Notes: a model not told the origin generated them from the sequence alone. 64,000 nt of DNA from Neurospora intermedia (GCA_037102815.1 BTPP01000006.1:2666001-2730000), one strand, 5' to 3'; shown: positions 12,070 through 24,572, numbered from the stretch's first letter. Made by a program: numbers and translations.

Positions 12070-13947
12070 GACATCAAACCACCAACCACCACCTTCTTAT
12101 TGAACAACTCCAAACTACATAACTCTCAGAATGAGGGCTCCCTCCCTTAAGGATACTCAACCTGAGTGATGGATTTTCTACAATTCAATACTGGTTTGTT
12201 TGTTAGTTTGGTTCTTCGGCCATGGGTTGAACAGGGGAGATCTGGAGCTCTTATTGGCTTGCAAAGAGAAAAACTGGTCTCCGTTTGAAGCGTCATGGGA
12301 CAATAGCCAGGGTTGAAAACGCCACAGAAGCCACCTTATGCCTCTCTCCGTCCTCTTCTAGGGCCTTCAGAGACCAAAAAGATATAAGACAGCAGTCCCC
12401 GACGGCACCTGTCCGCTTAAAACCCGAATGCTCTTCCATTCTAGTAGCCTGAGAGTGGAAATGGGCGTTTTTTGTACCAAACTAACAAACAAACCAGGGT
12501 TAGATTGTATTCATTCATCCATCCATCTATTCATCAAGAGAGAAATAGGCAGGCAGGTGATTTAATCAGAGTTGTAGCCAGCACCGGTCCACCACCAAAG
12601 AATTCACGGGCGGGCAGATTAGCGAGGGTAGATGTACCACATACGAACGGGATCTTGCTCTTATGTGTAACACTTCATTTGATGTAGTGCGAGATACCGT
12701 AGTCCCCTGAATCTCTGTCTGAAGCTGCAGATTCCCGTAAAGTACTGATGTCAGGGTCCATTATTCGTGATTGGCAACCCGTACAAATCTGAAGACAGGT
12801 TTGGTAGAGGTCGGTTAGTTGGTGACCTGTTTATCATATATAAGCACCGTATAAGCACCGGACACTAAATGCTTCACAGTCATCGTCGGGTAATGAACAA
12901 AAAAGGTGGCAGCGAAATAGGAAGCGCCTGTCTTCTTTCTAGATATAGGAATGAGTCGAGCTTTCTAGCAGTAGTATATAAAAACTCCAGATCTGTCTTG
13001 TTTTTAAATCTCAATCACCATCTTACTCTTCTTTGCTTGAGATGTGGTTTTTTTTCCCCATCTTGCCCTTTTGTCTATCTTGAACACGATACTTTTTTCT
13101 TCTCTGATCTCATCCTCTCTGGCTTTTCCCTTTTGTGTATCACCACATACTGCCCGCTCTCTATATCTCGAGAAAGGGGCAGGAAATCCGGAAAGTACAA
13201 GGAACTTTCCATCTTCTTTCGTTCCTTTCATACGCTTGACTGGCCTTGCTGCGCCTCTTTGCAACCATGGAATTAAACCAAGAAACCCAGTTGTCTGTTG
13301 TTGCAAAGAGACTCGAAAAAGAAGTGGGTTGGGTCGCAGTGTTTGACGACATGCTGCGCCCAGGGTATTCGCTTGACAACGCAATCTCCGTCCTCCTAAT
13401 GTATGAAAATCCATCCCTAGGTATCCAGGCCATTCGTATTTCTCTCTCCTCATCACGGCACCATTCCCAGGTGCGCGCGGCATCCTTCCGTCTCCCATTA
13501 CTGGTAAGGATGACTGACCAAAAAAAAAAAAGAGGGAAAAAAAAGAGGAGCAGAATGATCCCAAGGGAGTTTGTTGTAAACCAAATAAGTGCAATGGGGG
13601 AGATTTCCATCGATCCCGTGAAAGCAAAAAGAAATATTCAAGAAGCCAACCGTCTGACACCTTCCTTGACATGCCCACATCAGCTGAAAGTCATAAACGC
13701 CATTTCGTGACCCAGCTTCGTCTATGGGATGAACCAATCCGTAAATGCCCCTGTAAGCCCCCCTGTGAACTCCTGTGAAAACCCCATCAAAATGATCTGT
13801 TGGTAGCGCACACACTTGCTTCAATCATACACACGTTGCGCCGTTGCACCACATGGCTTGACTTCCGAAACTTGGAAGTTGCCCGGAAATCCCGACTTCA
13901 GTCGTAAAGAAATAGTCATGAGAAAGATGGTGTGGGAAAAAGGAGAT

Positions 13948-15329
13948 TTAGAAATCATCCAGGAGGCAATCAAGCTCATCGAGCTCAATGTTCTCTGGGT
14001 TGCGATCCCACTCGAGCATCGCATCGAGCTTGCGCCAGCTCTCGGACTCACTCGTACCGCCGAATTCCTTACGGCCGTAGTTCAAGGACATCATGGTCGA
14101 GGATGGCTTCATCGCAGGACTCGTAAGATACGAGGTCCGCTCACCGAACAACACATTGTCATCCTTGGGGCAATAGTCAATGTCCATAGCGGTATTCACA
14201 GGGCAAGACGCAGCGAGTTCACCGTTGAGTTTCCGTTTTTGGAGGCCAGTAGCGGTCTGTGTGAACTCTTTTTCGTCCTTCTCAAGCGGAGGAGAGACGG
14301 CGCGGTGACTGCGGCCGTTCTGGCTGTTGTTCGAGGAGTGGGCCCCGGACAGGCAGTAGCGGGTGGAGAATGAGCCAATCGGTGTGCTGGGCATGGGGAC
14401 ATCGTCCTCCATGTCGTCGAACTCGGGGCTCGAGAGATCCACCTCGGGGCTGGGGCTAAGCTCACGTCGTCGGTCCAGGTCGGACTCATCGGTCCCTGAT
14501 GCGGCGCTTGAGATGCTAGGCGAGATGATAGCGCGCGAGGCAAGATTTAGTGCAGCCGCCTGAGCCGGGTCGGGAAGCGGCTGGTGGGGGCATGTGGTAA
14601 GATAGAAATATGTGCGGCGCGGGTGAACAGACTCAAGCTCCTTGGCAATTGGGCACGGAGTCGAGACGTTCCAGCACGTCCTCTTGAGGAATGTAGACAA
14701 GCGAGACGAAACAATGGCACATGGGTTGGCAGATCTGACAGAAGCACGACCAGTTAGCGAAACAGCATTTCTTGCAACGGCAATTGGCAAAAGGTAACTC
14801 ACTGTTGAACAATCTTCAACTGCTGCATCAAGACGGCGGCAAGCTCCTTGACCAAGTGCGGCCTGTTGCCGGTATTTTGGAGCTGGACGATAACGGCTTC
14901 GACGATGTCATCATTGATAGCCTCAAAGTCAATTGGCCTAGGAGGATCGTCGCACTCGACAGATTGGCGCGCCCCGCCGGGGGAGGGAGGGGGTGTGTTT
15001 TGAAACCTGACAGTCTCGCGCTCCTCACGCTTCTTCTGTTGGGGTTCGGACGGATGCGCGCGGCCCTCAGTCTCGACAGCGCTGTGCGTGCGCTTGAGCT
15101 TCTTGGAGGAGGAGGTGGACTCCGCTTTCGAGCTGCTTGTATTTGAGGGAGTAGGCGAGGCCATGTTTGCCGCTGTGTTTGATCGTGTGTGGGAGCTGGT
15201 GTGAGAAGAGTCCTTCTGTTCTTTTGAGGCTTTGCCTGCGGCAGCGGCGGCTCTTGAGTCTTTGGAGACCGGGACGTGGATGCCGAGCGAGGGCAAGGAG
15301 AGGGATTTGCGTCGGGTGTTGTAAGGCAT
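13948..15329 (-). CDS. GDS1-type winged-helix domain protein
   Basis: Exons 15329-14803 and 14734-13948 (68-bp intron, GTGAGT donor, CTAAC branch, CAG acceptor) encode 437 residues. The N-terminal 130 residues are Ser/Thr-rich with a basic patch (KKLKR, near 77) that could serve nuclear import. The conserved core at about 131-235 (RPIDFEAINDDIVEAVIVQL, KELAAVLMQQLKIVQQ, SRLSTFLKRTCW, PRRTYFYLT) matches the winged-helix domain of fungal Gds1 proteins, and the intron falls inside it. The C-terminal half is disordered and acidic and ends in LDELDCLLDDF. Yeast GDS1 was found through nuclear/mitochondrial growth effects. Its molecular role is poorly known, and a DNA- or RNA-binding regulatory role here is inference from the fold. 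Confidence 0.85.
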
Positions 15330-15896
15330 GGTTGCGGTAGTCTAGAAACGAAGTAGACAAGGAGTGCGTGGTCGTGGGTTGACGACCTTTGGAAGCTGAG
15401 ACTGATTATGTTACAGGCTAAGAGTAGCGTATGCGTGAGCAAGACGTGCGTAGAGTCGTCAGCAACTGCTTGACACCTGCTTCACAGTCGAGTTGATGTT
15501 GGAGGAGGCTCGGGGAGGGTGCCTCGTTTTGGGGGGAGGGAGGGCGCGGAAGGCTTGGGTTTGTCAAGATGGGATGGTGGTGGTGACGACTTGACGAGAT
15601 CGACAATGCTTTGCTTCTGAACCACGCCAACAAGGGAACGTGCACGAATAGCAGACAAGATAGTGAAGAGGAGGATGAGTCTCTTTTTTTCTTGCCTCGA
15701 GTCGCCAACAACTCTTTTGTAAAAAGTAGTAGATAACAAGAATATGATGAATAACCCTTTTCTCTCCCGAACACGATAGCTATCCAAACCACGATTCAGA
15801 ATGATGAGCGTTTTTTGCAACAAATTTGAAGAGAAGATGAGTAGAGGGAGGAAGAGAAGAAAGAGAGCAGAGACGACGGTGGTGGCGGATGATGGA

Positions 15897-15907
15897 GGGG
15901 GGGGGGG
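15897..15907. repeat. G homopolymer (11)
   Basis: An uninterrupted run of G in the probable leader/promoter of the GDS1-like gene. Confidence 0.8.
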
Positions 15908-16183
15908 AGTCTATCTGTTATGGAGGGGGAGGAGGACTGAGTGAGTGATGAGCACTCGGCAGCAACAACAACAGCAAAGAGAGGGAAGACGAGACAACGA
16001 AGAGACAAGAGACAGTGCAAGAAAATGATGGGAGGACGGGATGGAAGCACCTGCGAACGGCAGTGGAAATGGCAGAATGAATGGTGGATGGGTGGATGGG
16101 TGCCAGGTGAGTGGCACGGGTGGTGGGTTGAGTACCGTTGCGCTGGTGTGGATGGAACGCGCAATGGGAAAAGCGTCGCCCGT

Positions 16184-16186
<3 letters not shown>

Positions 16187-16215
<29 letters not shown>

Positions 16216-16277
16216 CCTTCTTGTTCCCTCTTTGCATTGCCGTTTGGCGAATGGGGGCAAGGGGGGGGGGGGGGGGG
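16187..16277. repeat. T29 and G17 homopolymers
   Basis: A run of 29 T (16187-16215) and, 45 bp on, a run of 17 G (16261-16277), upstream of the GDS1-like gene. Homopolymers of this length are prone to length errors in assemblies. Confidence 0.9.
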
Positions 16278-17645
16278 TGTACAGTACCTAGGATTCAAGC
16301 TGTGCCGTGCGGGACGGAGTGCAACCCATCTTGCGATGATGGAAGGGGGCGACTGGCTGGCGACTCGAGACAGCAGCTAAGACTCACCTAGACTGCCGTG
16401 GACAGAGGGGCATGGACACTCGACAGGACAGGGGGAGGGGGTGTGTCTGTTGGCGTTGAACCTAAGCCAAGAACGACCAAGCTTGAGAACCCAGGTAATT
16501 TGGAGAAGTGAGGGCTAAAAACGATCAGATCCGCCAATGATAGAACACCATTTTCTTTCGAAAAGGCGGTAAGGATCCACACGGACGGGCAATATCCAAT
16601 GGATGTGGATTCCTGGACTTAAGCAGTGTGGGGTCAACCTGTCGAGTGTACCCTACACGCGTAATAGATGCGACTGGTACTCGTAGGTAACTGGCAGCAG
16701 CTGGTGAGAAGCAGAACAGCACCCACTGCAGCATTGAGAGGTTGCAGCAGAAAAGTGGAAAGTTGCGTCGAAAAGGCACGCGGGAGAAAGAGGAGCAACA
16801 AGCAGCTGCCAGTGTTTGAAAGCGCTGCAGAGTACATAACCGAAAGCAACGCGACTTGCACCTCTACCGAAGAAGGAAAAAGAAAATGTCAATCGTTCAC
16901 CAGAAATCATATCGCACTCGTATGACGGGAATGTAAGCGCGATTGCCTGCTCCGACAAGGGAATACACTGAACAACACATACAGCTGTCTAGCTACAAAC
17001 ATGATAGCACCGAACAACACCAGCATAGCATGACCACATCTCAAACCACATCAATCCATGGATGGAAGCCAAAAACAGGCAGACGGCACGACCGCACGCC
17101 AACGTTGAACCTTGACCCACGATGAACTAGATCCGATCTGGAATTCTGGGGTCCACGATTGGCTGGCGGAGTGGCGGCACGCTCTCTGCCAATGGCATTG
17201 CACAAAGTTAAAAGCCAATCCGAAGGATCCGCGAGCACGGCGAACGTATGAGGACAGAGGGAAAGCAGAGAGAAGCCGAAGCGAAGAGACGCTGGCAAAC
17301 ATGACAAGAACTGACGACATTCCCAAAGTCTTTGGGAAAAGTATGTTCAGTAAACCCCTCAGAAATGATGCTTTGCAGTGGCTCCCCATCGTCACCATAC
17401 AGCAACAGCAACTATGAAAACAGATCGGCCATTATTACCCTACACTGACAGTGTTGATCAGTGACGACAACGAAACCCCCACCTCATGAAAGCCAGTTGT
17501 GACATTTTGAGGGTTGGTTCAAGTTGGTATAGTGATTTTAAAGTTTTCCCGAGTTGATCAACCGAGGTGAAGACAAAGAATCGAGCCATTCCGGTCTTGC
17601 ACCTTCTGCTTTCGCTCCTTGGCCCTTCTCATTTCTCTTCCCTCC

Positions 17646-17665
17646 TTTTTTTTTTTTTTTTTTTT
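17646..17665. repeat. T homopolymer (20)
   Basis: An uninterrupted T run inside the gene-poor stretch. Confidence 0.85.
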
Positions 17666-20049
17666 CCTTCAGGGTCTTCGGGCTCCTCTCTGGCTCCTTC
17701 CTGGATGGAGATGAACAAATGCAGGTGGGTTTCCAGAATGGATCTCCGCGAAGCTGGCTAGACTCGAGTTGGTCGAATGGCAGTGCACCGTTCAGCGGAA
17801 AATTCACGAGGGTGCCCCACCTCTTTCGGAACCGTTTTCAATTCCAAAACAAAGATGCCCCACTGAACACAGAACGAGAAAAAAAAAAGAAAAAAAAAAA
17901 CATTCAAAAAAGGCAGATGGATGCCTGTGCCTGGAAGGAAAAAATGGCATCTCTCCGCTCCGTCTTTCCGAAAACTGCACTGCTACGTAAGGTTTTCAGC
18001 ACGGCAGCCAACAGAGAAGAAGAAGTTGGATATCCACTTGCTAATAATACCCCAGTTCGTTGTGGTTCACAATGGCAAAGTTCAACAATTCCACGCTTTG
18101 TCATCGCTATCAGCTGAGAGCTGCAGCGCATTGAGGAGGCTGATCTGGGTTCCGGACAGCGGGAACAGAGGCTGCTGCTGACCATCATGGTTGACTCGTT
18201 CGTCCTTCTTTGAGTTCTGTCCTGTCGCCACAAACTCCGGTTCACTCAGCCCCCAGAGCCCGGCCCCACGATGTCGGTCGTTTGCGACAATTGCCGTCGG
18301 TTGATCCTCCAGGGGTCCATTGCTACGGTTACGTCGTCTGGTTGCGCCTCATTTGCCTCATCTCACCACGATCTAGTGTAGTGTAGCCCCGCCTCCAGCG
18401 TCGGCGTATCGCTTCTTCAATTGTCTTCTCTTGAACGCGCTGGGTTGATGATGCCACCGGATGAACAACGTTATCGGGGCCTCATCAAAGTGATAGTGAA
18501 GTAAACCTAAAATAACAGAGTGATCCCACCATTGCCGGCGTCTCACGTGCTCTTTGCGAGGCATGACGGAACCAGGCGTCTCGAAGCTGGAAGGGAACTG
18601 AACTGGAACACGGAACTGAAGTTGACGGTGCATCTAGTAAGCTTCTTACTCGGCGCACTGTCCAAACGGGTCCAAAGCGGAGAAGAGCAGTCTGCAGGTG
18701 GAAACTCATACTCACCAATCAAAGCTCTCCAAGCACACGCTGAGTTACTTCTTTTGGTCGGACCCCTCTTTCGTCTGGTCGTCGCTTGCAGTCTGTGCGG
18801 CCAACGCCAGCAAACGAGCGCGTCAAGAGTTCAGACATCTCGATCCCGTCCCGAATCTGCGGTCATCTGTGGATGAGAATCAGAATCCCCAAATAAGGAA
18901 CACTGACGACACATGGCTAGCGAGAAAACAAAGTTGAAGCTAGAATCAACGGCGCCCGGCGGCGGCTCTGTTGCCAGGCCCTCTTTTTTCCACAATCACA
19001 CCTCATTTGCGCGTTCTTGCCCTTGCAACAAAGTCAGTTGCACTGACTAGCTACGTAAGTACCGTCAAGGCCCGAGGGGAGAGGAGGGGGGTCTGGATTT
19101 TCCGCCCACACATGGGTCATGCAATTACGGAGACAAGACCGAACGAAATTTTACACTACTACACAGCAAGAGCCCGCAGAAGCAGGCAAGAGGAGCCGAG
19201 AATGATGAAAACTCCCTAACCGCGGCTGCTGCTCCACGACTGCAAGTCACAACCACCTGCCGGGCACAAGCGGGATCAGCCATCTCTCTCAGTTTCAGTT
19301 CGTTCAACAGTCTCAAAGTATCCGCTATCGATACTTACATCCGACCCCTTTCTGCCAGCAAAGTGGAAATGCATTACGCGCGCGCGCTGTAAAATGCGAG
19401 GCGTTCAATGCGTTATCAATCAATCAGTCATCCCACAATCCACATATCACAGGACTCAGCTCCCGCCGTCTAAGTTGTTTGTCTCTCTTCACGGTTCGGT
19501 CACTACCAGCCAGCAAAGTAGGTATTTCGTTTGCAAAACAGCCTGTTCCGTGGTTCTACAGGAATCTCACGTTCAAATTAAAAGCCGGCGTATCAAACAG
19601 CTGTGTGTTCAGGTCAACTAGGCAATGACATTGACAATCCCTCTCTCTGCCTGTTTCTTGTGTTACCACGCTGGACGTGGGCCGGGCGATATACATGCAT
19701 GCATCCAAAGTCCCTACATATGTATTTGAGTTCCCATCGATATGTTTGAGTCGCCATGTCTTGAATGTCAGAGAGAAGATCGCTTCGAGTTTCTTTACAT
19801 GACCCCGACAGTGACACCAATATAACAAATCTACATTTACTTCAACCACAAATAAGCTTCAACTTTCTTCTTGTCAACTATTATTGTTCCGTCTGTTTGG
19901 GTACCTCCCGAGTTCCCAAAGCCGCAACGACAACCAACGTCACCACATAACAAACGGACAACAAGAACCAACCTCGTTCGGGTCTTCAAGCCACCAACAC
20001 ACAACAACCCCCTCCTTGCCATCTCCCAAGCCTCTTTCCTTCTTCACTT

Positions 20050-20076
20050 TACCTAGGTACTTTAGGTACCTAGGTA
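20050..20076. repeat. Paired TACCTAGGTA palindromes
   Basis: Two perfect 10-bp palindromes (20050-20059 and 20067-20076) 7 bp apart. The same palindrome recurs at 35197-35206 and 63987-63996. Confidence 0.9.
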
Positions 20077-22620
20077 TCTACCCCTCCTTAATCCTACGTG
20101 CCTACCTCGCCTGCTCGGCAACCTCACCACTGCACCTTCCTCCAGCCTGCTTCAACAATGAACCCTCAAAACGACCAACCACTATCAAGTCATTCCAGAA
20201 ATTACAGGATCAAAACTAAAGCTCATGGTACCGACGGGAAACCGGTGCCAGCCAGTGGTACCAGTACATCAACAGTATCATAATGATTCACCCCTCCATC
20301 GATATTTACATGACCGTTATCGCTCCTATCGATCCGAGCTTTAGCCATCCATCCCAACCAATCTTGTCTGTCCATCAATGAGGAAAGAAACCAGCCAGTA
20401 AAAATGTAGTCCTCCGTTTTGTTCGGGCCATTCGGAGAAGGGAAAGAAAAACCAAAGAAAAACCAAAGAAAGAAAAAAAAGAAAATAAGAAAAAAAAAAC
20501 CATAGATATGTAGATGTCATCGTCATACAATTTTCCGACAATGTCCTATCAGAATCAACCTATTTACATACGAGCCGTCTCAGCCTGTTGGCGTCTTAGC
20601 CAGTCAGCCGTGTGTGTGTTCAGGTGTGTGTGCGTAGATGTGGTTTTGTGCATCCTTCTTTTCCCCCCCAACTACCACAAGCCCAGATACCCGCCCCATC
20701 CCCCCTTGATTCCGCTTTACGGCGTATAGACTGCTACGGCTGCTGTGATGACACAATCAATTCCTCCTTTCAGCAGAAATTATCTGATGGTGGGAAAGGG
20801 GGGAAAACAGCACAAAACCATACCGTCTTTGACTTGCCTTTGGTATAGTGTGTAGTGTACCTAGCGGTTTACGGCCAGTCACGACGCAGTGAGTGTTCAA
20901 GCCATTTATCTTATCACTTACACGGGAGATAGGTTGAGAGTAAATGTTATCGAGGAAGAACCAAGGAACGTTGACGATGGGTGTAGGTGGTGTGGTGTGG
21001 GTTGGACGAAACCTGGCATGCATTAGGTGCCTACCTAGAGGTACAAACTCGAAATTGGGGTTGGAATTCTAGAAGAGCTTGATAATTAAATGACTAGCAT
21101 ATGACTGATGCGTGGGATGCATGGGATTTGGAGTTCCACAGACTTGACGAGTACAACGGGTGGAGGTAGCACGTAGCATTGGTATAGGAAGCTTAAAGGG
21201 AGGGTTGAATACCTCTGTGTATACTTGAGAAAGTTGTGGAAACGAACGTCGTAACCTTGGGATTAACAAGGCTGAGATGAGAGGAGATGCTGAGATACGT
21301 AACACACTTTGTATGCAAGAGGAGGAAGGGCTGTTTTTCAACATATGCTAGGTATAGTGATTCCCGTCCTATATACGATGCTCGGTGTCATTTGATGTCG
21401 TGGTTCGAGTATCGCCTCTTACAACTATACTAGAAAGCTAGGTAGATAAGTATTAACCAAGTTCACGTAGCTTGTTACGATAATAACCCTACAAGGAATT
21501 TCGAGTCACCTACGACGACTAAGTCTAGTGTACCGTTCGCGTGTACAACTGTCTATATCCCTTTTGATACCAAATAGACTAGACCAGATCGACTTTGTTG
21601 TCATCTATGACCCCATTCACGAGAAAGAACTGCTGTACTACAAGAGACTTTATTCCCCAAAATAAAACATATATCGTTATTCCCCTCGCCTACTCAGCCT
21701 GTCATCTTGTGGTCACTCTTTTCACTGGTGTCTGGTATATACAAGATGAAGATGAGTCAGTCACTACTGATCACAACTACCCCTATTTATCCTATACACC
21801 CGACCTCGACTTGGTGGGCACTTGGGCCTTGGTCTAAGCCCTGGAATGCAGATGCACATGTCAACATGACAGAGACGAAGGGAAAAGGGATGTCATCGAC
21901 TGTAGGCGGATATCGTGGTGACTGCAAAGAAGTAGATTCGATGTATCATGTCTCGAGGAAGATGGAAAACTGTTCATATTACCAGATAGGGTACTTTGGA
22001 ACTGCGCGAGTGTTACGTACTGGTATTGATTGGGAGAGCATTACACTGTGAAGATAGATATTAATAGTTAGGTAGGTATGTAGGTATTTCGGGGAAATCT
22101 TTGAGAGAGAGAGAAAGACGAGATAGGTATTGGGATAGTTCAAGATTTGGGTAGCTCACATTATTCTGCCGTTGCTATACACACCTGTTCGATGTGAGTC
22201 TTGATTGTTTTGCGTTGGGTACGGAAGCTGAGAATGCAAATAGGGGACTTAGTTTTCTGTACTATGCTTTCTGGAAGCTTAGATGAGAAAAGCTTGATCT
22301 TAAGATGATTTCTCCGATTCGCAGGATCCACGTAGAAATATTGTCCGAATCGTCCAGAAGGGACACTGCGGCAAGACCGACCCAAGTTCGTACCTGGATA
22401 TCAATAGGCATGAATGCTTCTAGATTCCAGCTTGTACGACGTATTTGCCGCAGCGGGCGGGGGCAACTGGTTGACGCCGTCCGTACCGCGGATTGAAAGA
22501 ATCAGCAACAACCGGAACTCGTCCTATACACATACAGGAACACTATACACACATATATATACATGAAATGGTACAGCCAAGACGCAGAGGGATAATGAGA
22601 CGTGTAGTCGGTCTCTTCTT

Positions 22621-24060
22621 TTACTTCCCTTGGCTTTTGACCTTTAGCTGCACCAACACGGTAGTGCCGGCCTGGAAGAACCCAGGTCTCTCGATCTTTA
22701 CAACCTCCAATCCAGGCACTTTCTGCTCCGCCTCTTTCACTAACTTCTCGATATCCCTGTTCCACCAGCACCCGTACCGGCTGAAGTGCTGAGGTGCCCA
22801 AGCATCCAACTTTTCGTTGATCCAATCTGACCAACCCTTTCCGTGCTCCAGCAAAATGATGCGTCCGGTATCCGGCTTGACCACACCCGCCATGTTTTGC
22901 AGCAGGGCAAGCGGGTTAGAAACCGAGCAGAGGCCGAAGGTCTGAACGACAGTATCGTACTTGCCCTCCTCCTTGCCCCCATCTCTCGCGGGATAAGCGG
23001 GCGCCTCAGGCAGCTTAGCCTCGGCATCCGCCCTCACCAACCTGATCCTATCCTCCAGCGTGCTGAGCAGCACCTCCTGCCCCTCACCCCTCTTCCCCTC
23101 TCCAATCCTGCTCTCACCTGCCTCTCTCGACGTTAAAAACGCGCCCTTGGGCACTAACTGCTTTCCTCCAGGGACATTCTCCCTCAACCGCTGCCTCGCG
23201 ACGCCCATCATGCCCTCGCTAATATCCACTCCCGTGAACGTGAGCATCTCGCCCTCCAGCGCGCCCGGCATCTTCATCTTCTCCACCCAATCCTTATCCT
23301 TTTTCTTCTCCTCATCTTTCCCTCCCTGATCCAAAACGCTCCTGATCCTCTCCTTGGCCTTCTCCTCTTCCTCCTTCTCCTCCTCCGCCGTCAACTCCCG
23401 CCCGGTAACCGGCCCCTTGACGACCTCGGTCCAGTCGTAAAACTGCAGGTTCCTGCCCGTACCGACCGCCACCTCCAGCACGTGGCCCTTTACGCGGGTG
23501 CCCAGCCATTTTCTTAGGAGCCGGATACCCATGACGCGCTCGGGCATGTTGAGCCCGTTGTCGAAGGCCATGGCCTTTTCGCGCAGAATGCGGTCGTTGA
23601 CGACGGGGTTGGATGTCAGAGAGTCTAGCTCGCGCGGACGGCCGGTTACGGGGAGTTGGCCGGTCGCGGGGTCGACGTGGGAACAGGCATCGGGACCCCG
23701 AGAGAGAGAGGCGATGAGCATGGAGATGTAGGCGCCCATGATCAGGGCGGTGAGGCCGGAGAAGAGGAGGGGCCATCTGCGCTGTTGGAGGAGGGTGCCG
23801 AGGTCCTGGGCATTGGAATTGGATTTGGGAGGTTCTTCTGGTTGTGGTTCGGGGGTTACTTCTGGGGTTGGTTGGGCGGTTGTGGATGGCCTGGATAGCT
23901 TGGATGCCTTGGGGGGTTGCGGAGGGAGCTTTTTGGACTTGGCGAGGAGAGAGGTAGTTGTGAAGGCTCTGCTGAGGAGGGTGAGGCGATTGGCTGTAAG
24001 GAAGCGGTGAGGTGAACGTTGGGAAGCTCCCCTAAGGGAGAGTGGTATCCTTGTTGCCAT
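22621..24060 (-). CDS. oms1: OMS1-like mitochondrial inner-membrane methyltransferase-domain protein
   Basis: A single exon of 479 residues. The start at 24060 was preferred because it opens a classic mitochondrial presequence (Arg/Ser/Leu-rich, no acidic residue in the first 40, with RAFTTTSLLA). The frame extends further upstream without an ATG that adds anything targeting-like. A Pro-rich linker (45-80) leads to one membrane segment at about 97-119 and then a class I SAM-dependent methyltransferase fold: motif I VLEVAVGTGRN (194-204), FTGVDISEGMM, and the KYDTVVQTFGLCSV and LEHGKGWSDWIN regions. This layout is that of yeast Oms1, an inner-membrane protein whose overexpression suppresses respiratory defects. 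Its substrate is unsettled, and ubiquinone or RNA methylation would be speculation. The gene shares a 512-bp divergent promoter with the IMPACT-like gene. Confidence 0.87.
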   Translation of the reverse strand: MATRIPLSLRGASQRSPHRFLTANRLTLLSRAFTTTSLLAKSKKLPPQPPKASKLSRPSTTAQPTPEVTPEPQPEEPPKSNSNAQDLGTLLQQRRWPLLFSGLTALIMGAYISMLIASLSRGPDACSHVDPATGQLPVTGRPRELDSLTSNPVVNDRILREKAMAFDNGLNMPERVMGIRLLRKWLGTRVKGHVLEVAVGTGRNLQFYDWTEVVKGPVTGRELTAEEEKEEEEKAKERIRSVLDQGGKDEEKKKDKDWVEKMKMPGALEGEMLTFTGVDISEGMMGVARQRLRENVPGGKQLVPKGAFLTSREAGESRIGEGKRGEGQEVLLSTLEDRIRLVRADAEAKLPEAPAYPARDGGKEEGKYDTVVQTFGLCSVSNPLALLQNMAGVVKPDTGRIILLEHGKGWSDWINEKLDAWAPQHFSRYGCWWNRDIEKLVKEAEQKVPGLEVVKIERPGFFQAGTTVLVQLKVKSQGK

Positions 24061-24572
24061 GGTGTTGGTGGTGATGGTGATGGTGTGTGTGAGTTGAGAG
24101 GGTCCGAGGAGCTTTGAGATGTCAAAGTTTCCTCTTCGGGCTGGTGAGGGTGGTAGTAACGTGTGTTCCTTTTCGTTATTGCATGTCTCAGTCACAAGCC
24201 TCAGTGGCCGTTATTCCCCAAAAGGCTAGCTCCCGTACTCGAAGCCCCAGAGTTTTAGGTTGAAGAAGATCGCAGATTCGGAAGCTTCGAAAGTCGTTCT
24301 GGATGTCGATGAGAGGCTCCACAATTTTCTGTAATGGCTGCCAAGCATCCGCCGGTGCACTAAAGTGCGCCATGCAGTGACGCTATTGGAACAGGGGGGG
24401 TGCACCCGATCTCGTCCCAGATGCCCGGATTGTCACCACCTTGGCCACTCATTATCTTGACAACAAACAAATCACTTGCGCTTCTCTCTCTTCTTGAATT
24501 GGGTATCAGACTTCAACGTTTCCACTAGACGAGTAACCGAAAGCACAAGTACGAAGTCGTACACCAGCTGCC
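24061..24572. promoter_or_regulatory. Divergent promoter between the OMS1-like and IMPACT-like genes
   Basis: The 512 bp between the two start codons hold both promoters. No clear TATA box or known operator was recognised. Confidence 0.55.

Larger units (their letters stand above)
10989..13947. other. Intergenic region between NOT1 and the GDS1-like gene (both 3' ends)
   Basis: The two neighbouring genes converge here. Nothing conserved is encoded. The stretch has a GAGCCA hexanucleotide array, a GATCT array and A/T-rich pyrimidine tracts at about 11570-11800 and 13000-13100. Frames up to about 220 codons overlap each other on both strands and lack any domain signature. Confidence 0.5.
15330..22620. 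other. About 7.3 kb gene-poor stretch
   Basis: Upstream of the GDS1-like gene the DNA carries long C/T- and G-rich tracts that may be its 5' leader (15330-16300). From about 16300 to 22600 no frame on either strand shows a family signature or steady coding bias. The longest frames (100-190 codons) are broken by homopolymers or overlap on both strands. There are no transposon ends, no strong A+T skew of the kind left by repeat-induced point mutation, and no tRNA-like B boxes that I could find. Non-coding transcripts or lineage-specific small genes remain possible. Confidence 0.45.

Noticed and set aside
13004-13824. Frames of 100-220 codons on both strands
   Set aside because: Mutually overlapping, rich in homopolymer-derived residues and without any domain.
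21390-21420. GGTTCGAGTATCGCC as a possible tRNA B box
   Set aside because: No T-stem pairing and no acceptor or D-arm partner upstream. Similar GTTCGA/TTCAA hits elsewhere also failed to pair, so no tRNA was called.
15330-22620. RIP-mutated transposon relic
   Set aside because: Base composition is not strongly A+T-shifted and no TpA excess, terminal repeats or transposase/reverse-transcriptase fragments were seen by eye. A RIP-index scan would settle it.
24061-24195. N-terminal extension of the OMS1-like protein
   Set aside because: The frame is open, but the added 45 residues do not begin with ATG and would bury the mitochondrial presequence.
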